Positions 43,625 through 52,841 are shown, counted from the first letter of the stretch. The stretch: 64,000 bases of DNA from Pseudanabaena mucicola str. Chao 1806 (GCF_030323025.1 NZ_CP097329.1:527001-591000); one strand, 5' to 3'. The notes: a model not told the origin generated them from the letters alone. A program made the numbers and translations.

Positions 43625-44548
43625 TTGCGACGGCGATCGCTTATGACTATTCCCAAAATTCAGTTGTCTCTGACTAATAAAAAATCTGTAGATGGATTGC
43701 GATATCAACAATTAGATATTGAGATATTGACTAGCGATCGGGTCATCAATCCTTCCGACATGATTGGTTTAGAACTTCCTACTAGTGTCGATACTAGCGG
43801 TGGCGTGGTGATTTCAGGACGCGCCCCGATCTGGCTCTATGCTTATTTTGTCCATGAACTGCATCCAACTAAGTGGGTGGCTTGTTTTGATCCGCGCATT
43901 TCTGGTGGTGTGGTGGTGGCGACTCACAGCAATCAGGCTACGATTGGTCAAATTATTATGGAGTCGCCATCTAGTGAGGTGCAGTTATGTCCTGCGCTGA
44001 TGATTGTGGGTCCTCCTAATAGTGGCAAAAGTGTTCTATCCCATGCTTTGTTTCAAGCTTTGTTGCCTGAGAATCCTCATGTATATTTGCAGAGAGCGCA
44101 TTGGGATGGTGAGGGCAATTGGACTTTGGAGTTGGGGGATGAGGTTCAGGCGGAGGCGATGAAGGTGGCGAATAAGGGGGCTTTGACTGCGGAGTTCTTT
44201 CCCTATCATGCTCAATCTATTTTAGAACTGCGCCGTCATAAGTCTCTGGTTTTGGTGGATATTGGTGGCATGGTTCAGCCTGAAAAACATCCTATTCTTG
44301 AGGCTTGTTCCCATTACTTGATCATTAGCGCCAAGACCGAAGAGATTGATAAATGGCATGAATTCTGTCGCGATCGCGGTAATCTTTCGACCGTTGCTGT
44401 CATTCACAGTTCTTTAGAAACTTGTGAAGAGGTTAATCAATCGCAACCCTATCTAGAAATGACCTGTGGTGCTTGGCTCATGGGGCAACCTCGCGCTGTC
44501 CCTGATGAGCTTTTGAAGAGAGTGCGATCGCTTTTTTTGAAACGTTAA
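43625..44548 (+). CDS. csx3: Csx3-ATPase fusion, copy 2 (start codon lost to IS)
   Basis: About 307 residues, differing from copy 1 at only a handful of positions (for example TLELGDEVQAEAMK against TVELGDEEQAEIMK). All domain features match copy 1: Csx3 fold first, then Walker A GPPNSGKSV. The IS right end at 43615 replaces the AT of ATG and everything upstream, leaving TCAAAC onward. Translation must use TTG 43625 or ATG 43643, which removes 4 or 10 residues before the Csx3 fold. Its native promoter is gone, so expression depends on read-through or an outward IS promoter. It is followed by a CARF-nuclease gene in the type III-Dv run. Confidence 0.88.
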   Translation: MRRRSLMTIPKIQLSLTNKKSVDGLRYQQLDIEILTSDRVINPSDMIGLELPTSVDTSGGVVISGRAPIWLYAYFVHELHPTKWVACFDPRISGGVVVATHSNQATIGQIIMESPSSEVQLCPALMIVGPPNSGKSVLSHALFQALLPENPHVYLQRAHWDGEGNWTLELGDEVQAEAMKVANKGALTAEFFPYHAQSILELRRHKSLVLVDIGGMVQPEKHPILEACSHYLIISAKTEEIDKWHEFCRDRGNLSTVAVIHSSLETCEEVNQSQPYLEMTCGAWLMGQPRAVPDELLKRVRSLFLKR

Positions 44549-44584
44549 ATCTAAAGGTTTTTCTCATAGTATTTCTGCTCCAAT

Positions 44585-45808
44585 ATGAACATATCAGAAC
44601 TAGATAATTACAAAGTCGATCATTTATTCCTATTGATGGGAGAGAATCCTTTACCTAACTATATTGCTACAATCTCTTTGCTGAATCATTATGGAACTGC
44701 TTATCTAGTGCATACCAAACGGACAAAATTACAAGCCCAAAGATTGCAGCAAGTACTCGCGCAATTAAATGAATTTAATGTAGCTTGTTTGATTGACTTA
44801 GGTGATCGCCAAGCGGATGCACATTACATATGGGAAAAACTATTGCCCTATGTGAGTAATTTACAGGATTCAATCGGGCTAAATTATACGGGTGGCACAA
44901 AACCAATGTCAGTTCATGCCTATCGCGTGATTGAGCATTTATATCCGTCAGCAATTTTTAGCTACTTAGATGCTAATACTCTGGAGATATATTTTGATAA
45001 TAATCAAGGAGAGAGCGCTCATGTTAAGGTTTCACCGCAACTATCGCTATCGCAGATGTTTCAATTGCATGGCTTAGTCTGGCGTGTACCCCCAAGCGAT
45101 CTCCCGATTCGTGCTGATCTTGCTGCCGAATTTGCCAAACTTAATCAAAATCCGATGATCGCGGAAGCATGGAAACAATGGCGAAAATATTTTCGTTCGC
45201 AAACCCGCAATGAAACCCAATGGAAACCAGAAACTGAATTGCGGAACCTTGCGCCCCTCAGTTTGCGCTCTTTGCCCTTAGATTTTCAATCTGTCTTGCA
45301 AAATATGGGTGCGGTCAATCAATCATTATCTTTAGCTAAGGCTTGTGAATATGGATTCCCAGACTGTACTAATGTTTGTGAATGGCTAGATGGAATCTGG
45401 TTAGAGCATCATGTTTTAGCACAGGTACAAACCATTGCCAAAGTTGCCAATATCCAAGAATGCAAAATGTCTTTTCGCATTGATGAACGCGCTTCTCAGT
45501 CCCGCCGTTGGGAAAAATTTGAGTTTGACGTGGCTTTTATTCGTAATTGTCAATTGTTTGCGCTATCTTGTACGACTGTAAGCGATCGCCAAACTTGCAA
45601 ACAAAAACTATTCGAGGCAAATACTCGCGCTCGACAGCTTGGCGGCATTGAAACAAGGGTGGGTCTGGTTTGTTGTAATGACTATCCTGAGTCTCTGCGT
45701 TCTGAGTTGGAGGTGGAGACACGCGATCGTAAGTTTGCTGTTTTCGGTCGGCAGGACTTGAGTAACTTGGGTCAGAAAGTTCTTAATTGGGTAAAACAAA
45801 ATCAATAG
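44585..45808 (+). CDS. CARF-nuclease of Can2/Card1 type (DUF1887-like)
   Basis: A 407-residue protein. The N-terminal CARF half contains LNYTGGTKPMSVHAYR near residues 97-112, a ligand-binding motif of the family. The C-terminal half resembles the PD-(D/E)XK domain of Can2/Card1 nucleases: WLDGIWLEHHVLAQV near 265-279, FEFDVAFIRNCQLFAL near 311-326, and KLFEANTRARQLGG near 338-351. Where the family typically has ECKT after the strand, this protein has SCTT, so the ExK pair is altered. Known relatives cut DNA and RNA when bound to cA4. This protein may be a variant nuclease or a sensor without cleavage. It directly precedes the III-Dv cas10. Confidence 0.75.
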   Translation: MNISELDNYKVDHLFLLMGENPLPNYIATISLLNHYGTAYLVHTKRTKLQAQRLQQVLAQLNEFNVACLIDLGDRQADAHYIWEKLLPYVSNLQDSIGLNYTGGTKPMSVHAYRVIEHLYPSAIFSYLDANTLEIYFDNNQGESAHVKVSPQLSLSQMFQLHGLVWRVPPSDLPIRADLAAEFAKLNQNPMIAEAWKQWRKYFRSQTRNETQWKPETELRNLAPLSLRSLPLDFQSVLQNMGAVNQSLSLAKACEYGFPDCTNVCEWLDGIWLEHHVLAQVQTIAKVANIQECKMSFRIDERASQSRRWEKFEFDVAFIRNCQLFALSCTTVSDRQTCKQKLFEANTRARQLGGIETRVGLVCCNDYPESLRSELEVETRDRKFAVFGRQDLSNLGQKVLNWVKQNQ

Positions 45809-45829
45809 GTATAAATCTAGGAGAAATTT

Positions 45830-47626
45830 ATGTATCTTGTCTTAATCGAAACTTCGGGTAATCAAAATTACATTTTTTCAACCAATAAGCTCAAGGAAAA
45901 TATTGGGGCTTCTGATCTGACTTATCGCTCAGGAACTCAATGGATTTTAGATGCTGTTAGTGATGTTACAGGTTCCAAGTCTTTGCAAGTATGGAAAGAT
46001 AGCGATCGCCTGCGTAAATTACTGCTTGATTCTAAAATCAATCCTCCCATTGAGAATCCAGATACAAAAGTAGAAGTTATTCTTGCAGCATCAGGCAAAG
46101 CATTGTTACTCGTTAAAGGTAAAGATGATGCACAAAAGATTATTCAGAAAGTTACCCATAGAGCATTACGCGAAGCTCCAGGGTTAGAAATCTCTGGTGT
46201 TTTCTGTGAATTTGATTGGAACAATGCTGTACTTGGTGAAATCAATAAAAAAGTACATAGAGAATATGAAAAGGCGCGATCGCTAAAACCATCAGTGGAT
46301 CTCCGTTTCTTACGGCTACCTGTAATTGATGAATGTGCAACTAGTGGTTTGCCAGCATCTAAATCTTTGCTAAATCCAGAAAAAGAATTAGTTTCGACCT
46401 CATGGGTAAGTAAAATTAAACAAGAAGCCCATAACGAAGGTATAGATAGGGTGAAAGCACTGCTTCATCGAGATTCTAGGTATCAAAATCACTATTTAGC
46501 AGAAGACACGAATGATTTAGAGGATGTTAGGAAATTCGACAAAGATGCTAAAGAGATTGATTGGTTGTCGGTAATTCATGCCGATGGCAACGGCTTAGGA
46601 GAAATCTTCCTCAAATTTCATAATCATCTAAAATTTGAAAGCCCTAATTGGAATCGGGAGTATGTAAATACACTACGCAAATTCTCACTTGCCCTTGATA
46701 TCTGCACAGAAAAAGCTTTTCTAAAGGCTTTAGGTGCTTTGCAGCATTATTCGAATCAGAAAAATGGACAAACACTAATTCCCCTAGCTCCCCTTATTTT
46801 AGGAGGAGATGATCTCACGGTAATTTGTGATGGTAAATATGCAATTCCTTTTACTCATAAATTTCTAATCGAATTTGAAAATGAGACTAAGCTTAGTCAG
46901 CCTGATGTAGGAGATATCATTGCACAAGTTGCAGGAAAAGCTTTAGGAGTTGGTAGGCTATCCGCTTGTGCTGGCATCGCAGTTATTAAGCCACATTTCC
47001 CTTTTTCTGTTGCTTATGAACTAGCTGAGAGATTGATGAAGTCGGCGAAGACGGTTAAGAAAAATGTGACAGCACCTAACGACAACAATAAGCCTTATCC
47101 TTGTTCTGCTTTAGATTTCCACATTCTTTATGATTCTAGTGATGTCGAATTAGAGCAAATTCGTAAGAAGATTGAACTTGATAAGCAGACCTTACTGTAT
47201 CGCCGTCCGTTTGTGGTGACTTCAGTTGAAGATCTAAAAGGAGAGACTAATCAGAAGTGGGCAGAGTTTTATCACTGGAAACATTTGCTAGAGCGCGTGA
47301 AAGTCCTTAATGCTAAAGATGAGAATGGCAAATATAAGTTGCCTAATAGCCAAACCCATGATTTGCGATCGGGTTTGTTTTTAGGGCAAAAAGAAGCAGA
47401 TGCAAGGTATCAACTGATCCGTGATCGCTATGTCAATCGAGACAAAGATGGGAATGAGGCTCCAGATAAATATAAAGATATACGAGTTTTGGAAGGTGAT
47501 GATAAATCTCTATTCTCATTGACTGAGGTTAATGGAAAACGAATTTACGTTACAGCATTGATTGATGCGATCGATGTAGCAGCATTTTTAGGAAATATCT
47601 CAGGAGAAGAAAATGAGCAAGGGTAA
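45830..47626 (+). CDS. cas10: Type III-Dv Cas10, HD-less
   Basis: A 598-residue Cas10. LGGDDLTVIC near residues 324-333 is the GGDD cyclase motif; VIHADGNGLGEIF near 247-259 is the matching first Palm motif. No HD motif is present at the N-terminus, which begins YLVLIETSGNQNYIFSTNKL, similar to Cmr2/Cas10 proteins that start at the first Palm region. The size is small for Cas10 and fits the III-D variant (III-Dv) seen in Synechocystis. The start is supported by TAGGAGA. The gene overlaps the next by 14 bases. The expected role is target-triggered cyclic-oligoadenylate synthesis. Confidence 0.85.
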   Translation: MYLVLIETSGNQNYIFSTNKLKENIGASDLTYRSGTQWILDAVSDVTGSKSLQVWKDSDRLRKLLLDSKINPPIENPDTKVEVILAASGKALLLVKGKDDAQKIIQKVTHRALREAPGLEISGVFCEFDWNNAVLGEINKKVHREYEKARSLKPSVDLRFLRLPVIDECATSGLPASKSLLNPEKELVSTSWVSKIKQEAHNEGIDRVKALLHRDSRYQNHYLAEDTNDLEDVRKFDKDAKEIDWLSVIHADGNGLGEIFLKFHNHLKFESPNWNREYVNTLRKFSLALDICTEKAFLKALGALQHYSNQKNGQTLIPLAPLILGGDDLTVICDGKYAIPFTHKFLIEFENETKLSQPDVGDIIAQVAGKALGVGRLSACAGIAVIKPHFPFSVAYELAERLMKSAKTVKKNVTAPNDNNKPYPCSALDFHILYDSSDVELEQIRKKIELDKQTLLYRRPFVVTSVEDLKGETNQKWAEFYHWKHLLERVKVLNAKDENGKYKLPNSQTHDLRSGLFLGQKEADARYQLIRDRYVNRDKDGNEAPDKYKDIRVLEGDDKSLFSLTEVNGKRIYVTALIDAIDVAAFLGNISGEENEQG

Positions 47627-50093
47627 CAAACAAAAACATGGGAAGGGTTCTAAGCCTTCAAAAGATAAAGCCTCTCAACCAAAGAACACACCATCAACTC
47701 AGGCTGTAAAAACAAGTAATATGCAAGTTCCCACTGATTTCATGCTCAATATATCTATGCTCAGTGATTGGCACGTTGGCACTGGGGCGGGGCGAGTCGG
47801 TGATATAGATAGGCTTGTGCAACGCGATCATAATGGACTACCGTATATCCCTGCTAAGACATTAACGGGTATCTGGCGTGATGGCTGTGAACTGATTGCC
47901 ACAGGTTTAGATGAGGGTAATGTCAATGGTATATGGTCGCAGTGGGTAAATTATCTTTTTGGCAATCAACCAGCACTGGAAACAGAAGCAGTTGAGTTTA
48001 CGCCAATAGAAGCGACTTTGTCGGTGCGATCGGCACATTTCCCCCAAAGCTTTGTCAGTGCGCTCGGCTCCAAAAAATTACTGTTAGAAGCGATTACCTT
48101 CGTCAAACCTGGTATTAGCATTGATCCGAAAAATGGCTGTGCTAAAGAGGATTTCCTGCGATTTGAAGAAATGGTACGGGCTGGGGCAGTGTTAAACTCT
48201 ACCTGTCAGCTAAGGCTAGACAATCTAGATGAGCAACAAAAGCAAGCAGCATTTGCCCTATTGATTGCTGGTACAAAACTGATCGAAAGATTGGGCGGTA
48301 AGCGCAGACGTGGAGCAGGAAAATGTCAGTGGCAAATCGATAAACAAAATAGTAATACTTGGATTGATTGGTTAGAGAAAAATCTTGAAGTCTCAGCCCC
48401 TCCTAAAACCCAAAAACAAGAGAATATTTCTTGGTCAGATTCAATTACTAATTCTTCTACTTGGGTAAAGGTTGAATTAACGGTAACAACCCTTTCACCT
48501 TTGATTATTTCCAAGCGCACTATTGGTAACGTTGTCGAAACCCTAGATTATATTCCTGGCACTCACTTGATGCGTTTGATTATCAGGAAACTCAAACATC
48601 TTAATTTTGATTTTGGTAGTGCGATCGCCCATAACAAGTTAGTCGTTACCAATGCCACTCCAGAAATTGCAGGCACAATAGGTAAACCAACCCCTATCGC
48701 CCTATTTGGTGAAAAACTAGGTGGTGGTTTGTCAAATCTCAAAGAAGGAGGTAAGGTTTACAATCGACTCCGAGAAAAAGAACCAGATATGCAATTGAAA
48801 GGGGAGCGAGGCAGTTATGTTAGTTTCTCTAATGGTCAAATTGATTATCGCAAGATTGATACAGGGCTTGAAACTCACAATACTATCAAAGATGAATTGC
48901 AGCGTCCAACCAGTGACATTGGTGGGGTCTATAGCTATGAAACAATTCCCATTGGGACTTCATTTAAAGCGGAATTGCGTTTACCGCAAGATTTAGCAGA
49001 ACAGTTAAAGAAGCATGATGCTAACTGGTGGCAAAAGCTAAAAAGCGATGATAAGCATTATGAGCGACTTGGTCAGTCTAAAAAAGATGACTATGGCTTA
49101 GTCAAGATTGAAGCAAAATCACCTCAAAATGCAACTAATAAACCAGTAGTAAATAATAACCTACTGACGGTTTGGGTGCTATCAGACATTTTGTTACGTG
49201 ATGAAAGATTGCGCCCCACTGCCTCAGTTAAAACCTTACAGGAGGAGTTGGAAGCAAAATTAGATGTGAAGCTTACACTCAGAAAAGATGATAATTTATT
49301 GTCTTTAATGGCTCGGCAAAATCGTCTTGAATCATGGCAGGTGCGATGGGGATTACCGCGTCCTTCTCTAGTTGGTTTAGCGGCAGGTAGTTGTTTTGTT
49401 TTTGAGATTACAGCTAATACGAACCCTCAACAGTTAGAGAAAAAACTAGCAGAGTTAGAGACAACAGGCATAGGAGAGCGTGTTGCCGAAGGATTTGGAC
49501 AACTTTGCTTTAATCATTCTCTCTTGAGCCAAAATACTTTTATCTCTCAGCCTAGTAAGCAAAGTCAAACTACTAATTATTCAAGTGGAAATAATCAAAA
49601 CTCATCTTCTACGCTGAACAACTCCCAAGATCCCAATTTTATCTATGCACGCTATATTGAAAAGGCAACATGGCGTAAAGAGATTGAGCGTAGGGCGCTT
49701 AGTCTAGCAGCCAGTGCTGATGATCGCAGGAAAATTCTTGGTATTACATCGGATAAGCCAACCATGAGCCAGTTGGGGGCATTGAGATCACTGGTTGGGG
49801 GATTAATTCAAACTGAGACTGCTAATCAAACCAATGGTGTAATGGGATGGCTGTCTCACTTGCGAAATACTCCCAATCGAAGAGAAAAATGGACTGATGC
49901 AAGTTTAAGAGAGATTCAAAATCTTGTTACGAATCAGCAAATCGTCTGGGATCATCTGAATATAAATATTGCAGACATAACAATGACTCAAAATTCTCAA
50001 CAACAATTACAGCGAGAACTTTGGGCTGAAGCTGTGCAAACACTCGTTGATGCGATCATTCGCGCTCATAAACGCTCTGAGGAGGAAAATTAA
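47613..50093 (+). CDS. Cas7-Cas5-Cas11 fusion (type III-Dv)
   Basis: An 826-residue multi-domain subunit. After a Lys-rich tail, residues 30-245 form a Cas7 RAMP: MLSDWHVGTGAGRVGDIDRL (with candidate catalytic Asp), YIPAKTLTGIWRDG helix, and GGKRRRGAGKC loop. Residues 285-650 form a Cas5-like RAMP: LTVTTLSPLIISKRTIGN, YIPGTHLMRLIIRKL, ending with TGIGERVAEGFGQL. Residues 685-826 are helical (ATWRKEIERRALSLAAS...), as expected for a Cas11 small subunit. This order matches the Cas7-5-11 fusion of the Synechocystis III-Dv complex. It would bind the crRNA 5' region and cleave target RNA. Confidence 0.85.
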   Translation: MSKGNKQKHGKGSKPSKDKASQPKNTPSTQAVKTSNMQVPTDFMLNISMLSDWHVGTGAGRVGDIDRLVQRDHNGLPYIPAKTLTGIWRDGCELIATGLDEGNVNGIWSQWVNYLFGNQPALETEAVEFTPIEATLSVRSAHFPQSFVSALGSKKLLLEAITFVKPGISIDPKNGCAKEDFLRFEEMVRAGAVLNSTCQLRLDNLDEQQKQAAFALLIAGTKLIERLGGKRRRGAGKCQWQIDKQNSNTWIDWLEKNLEVSAPPKTQKQENISWSDSITNSSTWVKVELTVTTLSPLIISKRTIGNVVETLDYIPGTHLMRLIIRKLKHLNFDFGSAIAHNKLVVTNATPEIAGTIGKPTPIALFGEKLGGGLSNLKEGGKVYNRLREKEPDMQLKGERGSYVSFSNGQIDYRKIDTGLETHNTIKDELQRPTSDIGGVYSYETIPIGTSFKAELRLPQDLAEQLKKHDANWWQKLKSDDKHYERLGQSKKDDYGLVKIEAKSPQNATNKPVVNNNLLTVWVLSDILLRDERLRPTASVKTLQEELEAKLDVKLTLRKDDNLLSLMARQNRLESWQVRWGLPRPSLVGLAAGSCFVFEITANTNPQQLEKKLAELETTGIGERVAEGFGQLCFNHSLLSQNTFISQPSKQSQTTNYSSGNNQNSSSTLNNSQDPNFIYARYIEKATWRKEIERRALSLAASADDRRKILGITSDKPTMSQLGALRSLVGGLIQTETANQTNGVMGWLSHLRNTPNRREKWTDASLREIQNLVTNQQIVWDHLNINIADITMTQNSQQQLQRELWAEAVQTLVDAIIRAHKRSEEEN

Positions 50094-50095
50094 TA

Positions 50096-51613
50096 ATGGC
50101 TCGTAATATTAAGTCTCGTTTGAAAGTCAAAGGACATTTGGTTGCTATTAGTCCAATTCATGTTGGCGGTATTGGCGGTAATGCCCAAACCGATATGGCA
50201 TTAGCACTTAATGGCAAAGGAGAATATTACATTCCAGGAACAAGCCTTGCGGGTGCTTTGCGGGAATGGATGGGTAGTGAGTCTCAATTTATAAATGCCT
50301 TATGGGGCTATCAAGATGCAAAAAGCGATCGCGGTCATGCCAGTTTTGTATTAGTTGAAGATGCTCCCATTCAGGCAAAAGCAGAAATCCGTGATGGTGT
50401 GGGGATAGATCGCTATTACGGTACGGCTGCCGAACATTTCAAATTTGATCGAGCGATTTTACCTAGAGGCTCTCGCATTCCCTTAGAAATTACGATCGAA
50501 CAAAATCCTCATAAAGATTGGGAGAGAGCTAAAGCTGAATGGGTTGAACTACTTACAGCGTTACAAAACAAAGAAATTCGCCTAGGTGCTGCCAAAACTA
50601 GAGGTTTAGGGCTAGTCAAATTAGAGAATCTAAAAATTCTTGATCAAAACCTATCTACACGACAAGGAATATTAAACACCTTGCGAGATAAAGGTACAGG
50701 AACAACGTTAGGCGCTCTATCAAATCAACCTGTAACTAGAAATAATCCAAAACTATATATCGAGATCCAATGGCAACCAATTTCTCCTGTCATGGTCAAG
50801 GCTGAAGCTGATGGCATTGCTGTTGACTCACTGCCTCTGGTCAGCGCTAATGGTAGCGGTTTGACTTTTGTTTTACCAGGTAGCTCGATCAAAGGGGCGT
50901 TAAGGACTCAAGCCGAACGAATTATGCGTACCGTGCTTGATCAGCCAGTTCCGAACGGTAAGTCAAAACAAAATTTCTCTAATCAGTTAGAGCAAGTTGA
51001 GTTAATCAGAGAACTATTTGGCGCATCAGCAAAAATAAAGGACAAAGAACAACATGGTCGAATCGGCGCTTTGGCAGTTGATGATTGCTATGCAAGCGTG
51101 AATATCAGTGAAAACCAATGGCAAGATATTACATCAGCCGAAAAAGAATTACCTCTGCGGAATGCTCTTGATCAAGCAGGTTTAAATAATACACAGCAGG
51201 CTTTTCATGTGGCAATTGATCGCTGGACTGGTGGAGCCGCCGATGGATTTTTGTACAGTACGCTAGAACCTATGGGCGTGAATTGGGAGCCAATTCAACT
51301 TACGCTTGATCTCAATCCCGAACGTCTACCCGTAAAAGACCAACTACCAATTGTCGCTTTACTATCTCTGATGCTACGAGATCTCAGCACTGGCAAAATT
51401 CCCCTTGGCTATGGAGTTAATCGCGGTATGGGTGCGATCGTTATTAACAACATCAAGCTAACAGGCTCAGGACTTGACACTCTATTGCCTAGTCTAAACT
51501 TTCCATTAGATCTGCAAGGTGGAAATACCGCAGATTTAGGACAAGAGGTTTTACAGCAGCTTACTAGCGCTTGGCAAGCCAAAATCATTCAACTACAGCA
51601 GGAGGCTAACTAA
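50096..51613 (+). CDS. Double Cas7 RAMP (Cas7-2x, type III-Dv)
   Basis: A 505-residue protein with two Cas7-like units. Unit 1: LKVKGHLVAISPIHVGGIGG, with Asp in AQTDMALALNGKG, YIPGTSLAGALREW and loop LGAAKTRGLGLV. Unit 2 from about residue 220: IEIQWQPISPVMVKAEADG, with Asp in GIAVDSLPLV, FVLPGSSIKGALRTQAE and loop IPLGYGVNRGMGAIV. Two units in one chain correspond to Cas7-2x of III-Dv, which places two adjacent backbone cutters on the crRNA. It is two bases after the Cas7-5-11 gene and three before csx19. Confidence 0.85.
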   Translation: MARNIKSRLKVKGHLVAISPIHVGGIGGNAQTDMALALNGKGEYYIPGTSLAGALREWMGSESQFINALWGYQDAKSDRGHASFVLVEDAPIQAKAEIRDGVGIDRYYGTAAEHFKFDRAILPRGSRIPLEITIEQNPHKDWERAKAEWVELLTALQNKEIRLGAAKTRGLGLVKLENLKILDQNLSTRQGILNTLRDKGTGTTLGALSNQPVTRNNPKLYIEIQWQPISPVMVKAEADGIAVDSLPLVSANGSGLTFVLPGSSIKGALRTQAERIMRTVLDQPVPNGKSKQNFSNQLEQVELIRELFGASAKIKDKEQHGRIGALAVDDCYASVNISENQWQDITSAEKELPLRNALDQAGLNNTQQAFHVAIDRWTGGAADGFLYSTLEPMGVNWEPIQLTLDLNPERLPVKDQLPIVALLSLMLRDLSTGKIPLGYGVNRGMGAIVINNIKLTGSGLDTLLPSLNFPLDLQGGNTADLGQEVLQQLTSAWQAKIIQLQQEAN

Positions 51614-51616
51614 ATT

Positions 51617-52201
51617 ATGACAACACTTTACGGACGGGCTAGTAAAGAAAATATTAGTCTTAAAGAGGCTCTTAAGCAATGTGCTGTTTTTCTAGAAGAT
51701 GCAGTAGCATTAGTCTATGCACCTTCATTTTGCACATTCGCGAAGTTTGAAAATGACAATCTTTCTTTAATTGAGAATAAATCCCTAAGCACGGTCTTTG
51801 AAGCTAGAGTTTTTAATCAAAATGTTGAACTACGTTGGCTAAATGTATCAAATGGATTGGGTCGTGCAGTTTTAGTTTCTGATATTGAGCTTACAAGAGT
51901 CTTCAATGATGATGTCGATGTCAGTCTCACAGAGATTCTAGATACAATTCCGCAGCAATATTTACTTTGGGGTAAGGGCGTGGTGCGATCGCCTTCAACA
52001 CCGCCAAGTTGGAGCCGTCTAGCAGCAGCCAGAATCGGAGCATTAGATATACCGATCGCAAGTATTCACCCTAAACAACAGGTAAAACTGCTCGCTAAGG
52101 AGTATATCGGTCTATGTGAAGGTGAGGCAGGTAAATATGGCAATGTCGCTGTGCTAGAAGAGAGATTGATTGAACTAAAACCATTAGAGGTAAAGCCATG
52201 A
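51617..52201 (+). CDS. csx19: Csx19-type type III-D subunit (TIGR03984)
   Basis: A 194-residue protein. The central strand-rich segment, VFEARVFNQNVELRWLNVSNGLGRAVLVSD, and a late QQYLLWGKGV followed by WSRLAAARIGALDIP fit the TIGR03984/Csx19 family. Csx19 is a III-D marker and a structural subunit of the Synechocystis III-Dv particle near Cas10. Gene position, directly after the double Cas7, supports the call. The stop overlaps the start of the antitoxin gene by 4 bases. Confidence 0.8.
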   Translation: MTTLYGRASKENISLKEALKQCAVFLEDAVALVYAPSFCTFAKFENDNLSLIENKSLSTVFEARVFNQNVELRWLNVSNGLGRAVLVSDIELTRVFNDDVDVSLTEILDTIPQQYLLWGKGVVRSPSTPPSWSRLAAARIGALDIPIASIHPKQQVKLLAKEYIGLCEGEAGKYGNVAVLEERLIELKPLEVKP

Positions 52202-52425
52202 CTATTGAGCAAGCAGTTTTAGAAAATCTTCGAGATTTGCCACTTGATAAGCAGCAAGAAGTATTAGACTTTGCCGAATTTTTACGCCAAAAGATTCAGA
52301 CCAAAAAGCCACGCCGCAGCTTGAAAGGTTTATGTGCAGATCTAAATACTGGTATAACCGATGAAGATATTGCTGAGGCGCGTAAAGAAATGTGGGGTAA
52401 TTTTCCTAGGGAGTTTCCAGAATGA
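52198..52425 (+). CDS. DUF2281-type antitoxin (VapB-like)
   Basis: A 75-residue protein: TIEQAVLENLRDLPLDKQQEVLDFAEFLRQKI is the DUF2281 signature of cyanobacterial antitoxins. Its start overlaps csx19 (ATGA) and its stop overlaps the PIN-domain toxin (ATGA), so the three are translated as a chain. It is expected to bind and neutralise the following toxin and often to repress transcription. Its place inside the III-Dv operon, between csx19 and the last RAMP gene, is unusual. Confidence 0.88.
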   Translation: MTIEQAVLENLRDLPLDKQQEVLDFAEFLRQKIQTKKPRRSLKGLCADLNTGITDEDIAEARKEMWGNFPREFPE

Positions 52426-52823
52426 CATCTGTTGTAGCCGATACCCACGCATTTATCTGGTATATTCTCGAACCAGAACGACTATCTCAACCTGCACTTG
52501 AGGCTTTAGATCGTGCTTCTAGTCAAGGCGATGCGATTTTTCTATCAGCAATCTCAATTGTGGAGATATGCTATCTAATTGACAAAGGCAGACTAGCTGA
52601 AACTGTTTTAGACAGAGTTATTACTGCAATAGAGTCTGAGAACGCAGGAGCAGAAATTATTTCTATAAATCAGGAAGTTAGTCTAGCTGTGCGGCAAATT
52701 CCCCGTGAGACTGTCCCCGATATGCCTGATCGCATTATTGCCGCTACAGCCTTGCATCTAAAGATTCCTTTGGTAACGAAAGATGCCAAAATTCAATCCG
52801 CTAACATTCAAACAATTTGGTGA
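52422..52823 (+). CDS. vapC: PIN-domain toxin (VapC-like)
   Basis: A 133-residue PIN ribonuclease. VVADTHAFIWYILEP supplies the first Asp, ISIVEICYLIDKG the Glu, and VPDMPDRIIAATALHLKIPLVTKDAKI the later Asp residues of the metal site. VapC toxins cut tRNA or rRNA when their antitoxin is lost. All key acidic residues are visible, so it is likely active. The gene is followed 18 bases later by the TIGR03986 RAMP gene, which has its own GGAGA site. The pair may stabilise the CRISPR operon. Confidence 0.9.
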   Translation: MTSVVADTHAFIWYILEPERLSQPALEALDRASSQGDAIFLSAISIVEICYLIDKGRLAETVLDRVITAIESENAGAEIISINQEVSLAVRQIPRETVPDMPDRIIAATALHLKIPLVTKDAKIQSANIQTIW

Positions 52824-52841
52824 TCCAGTAGGAGAAATATA

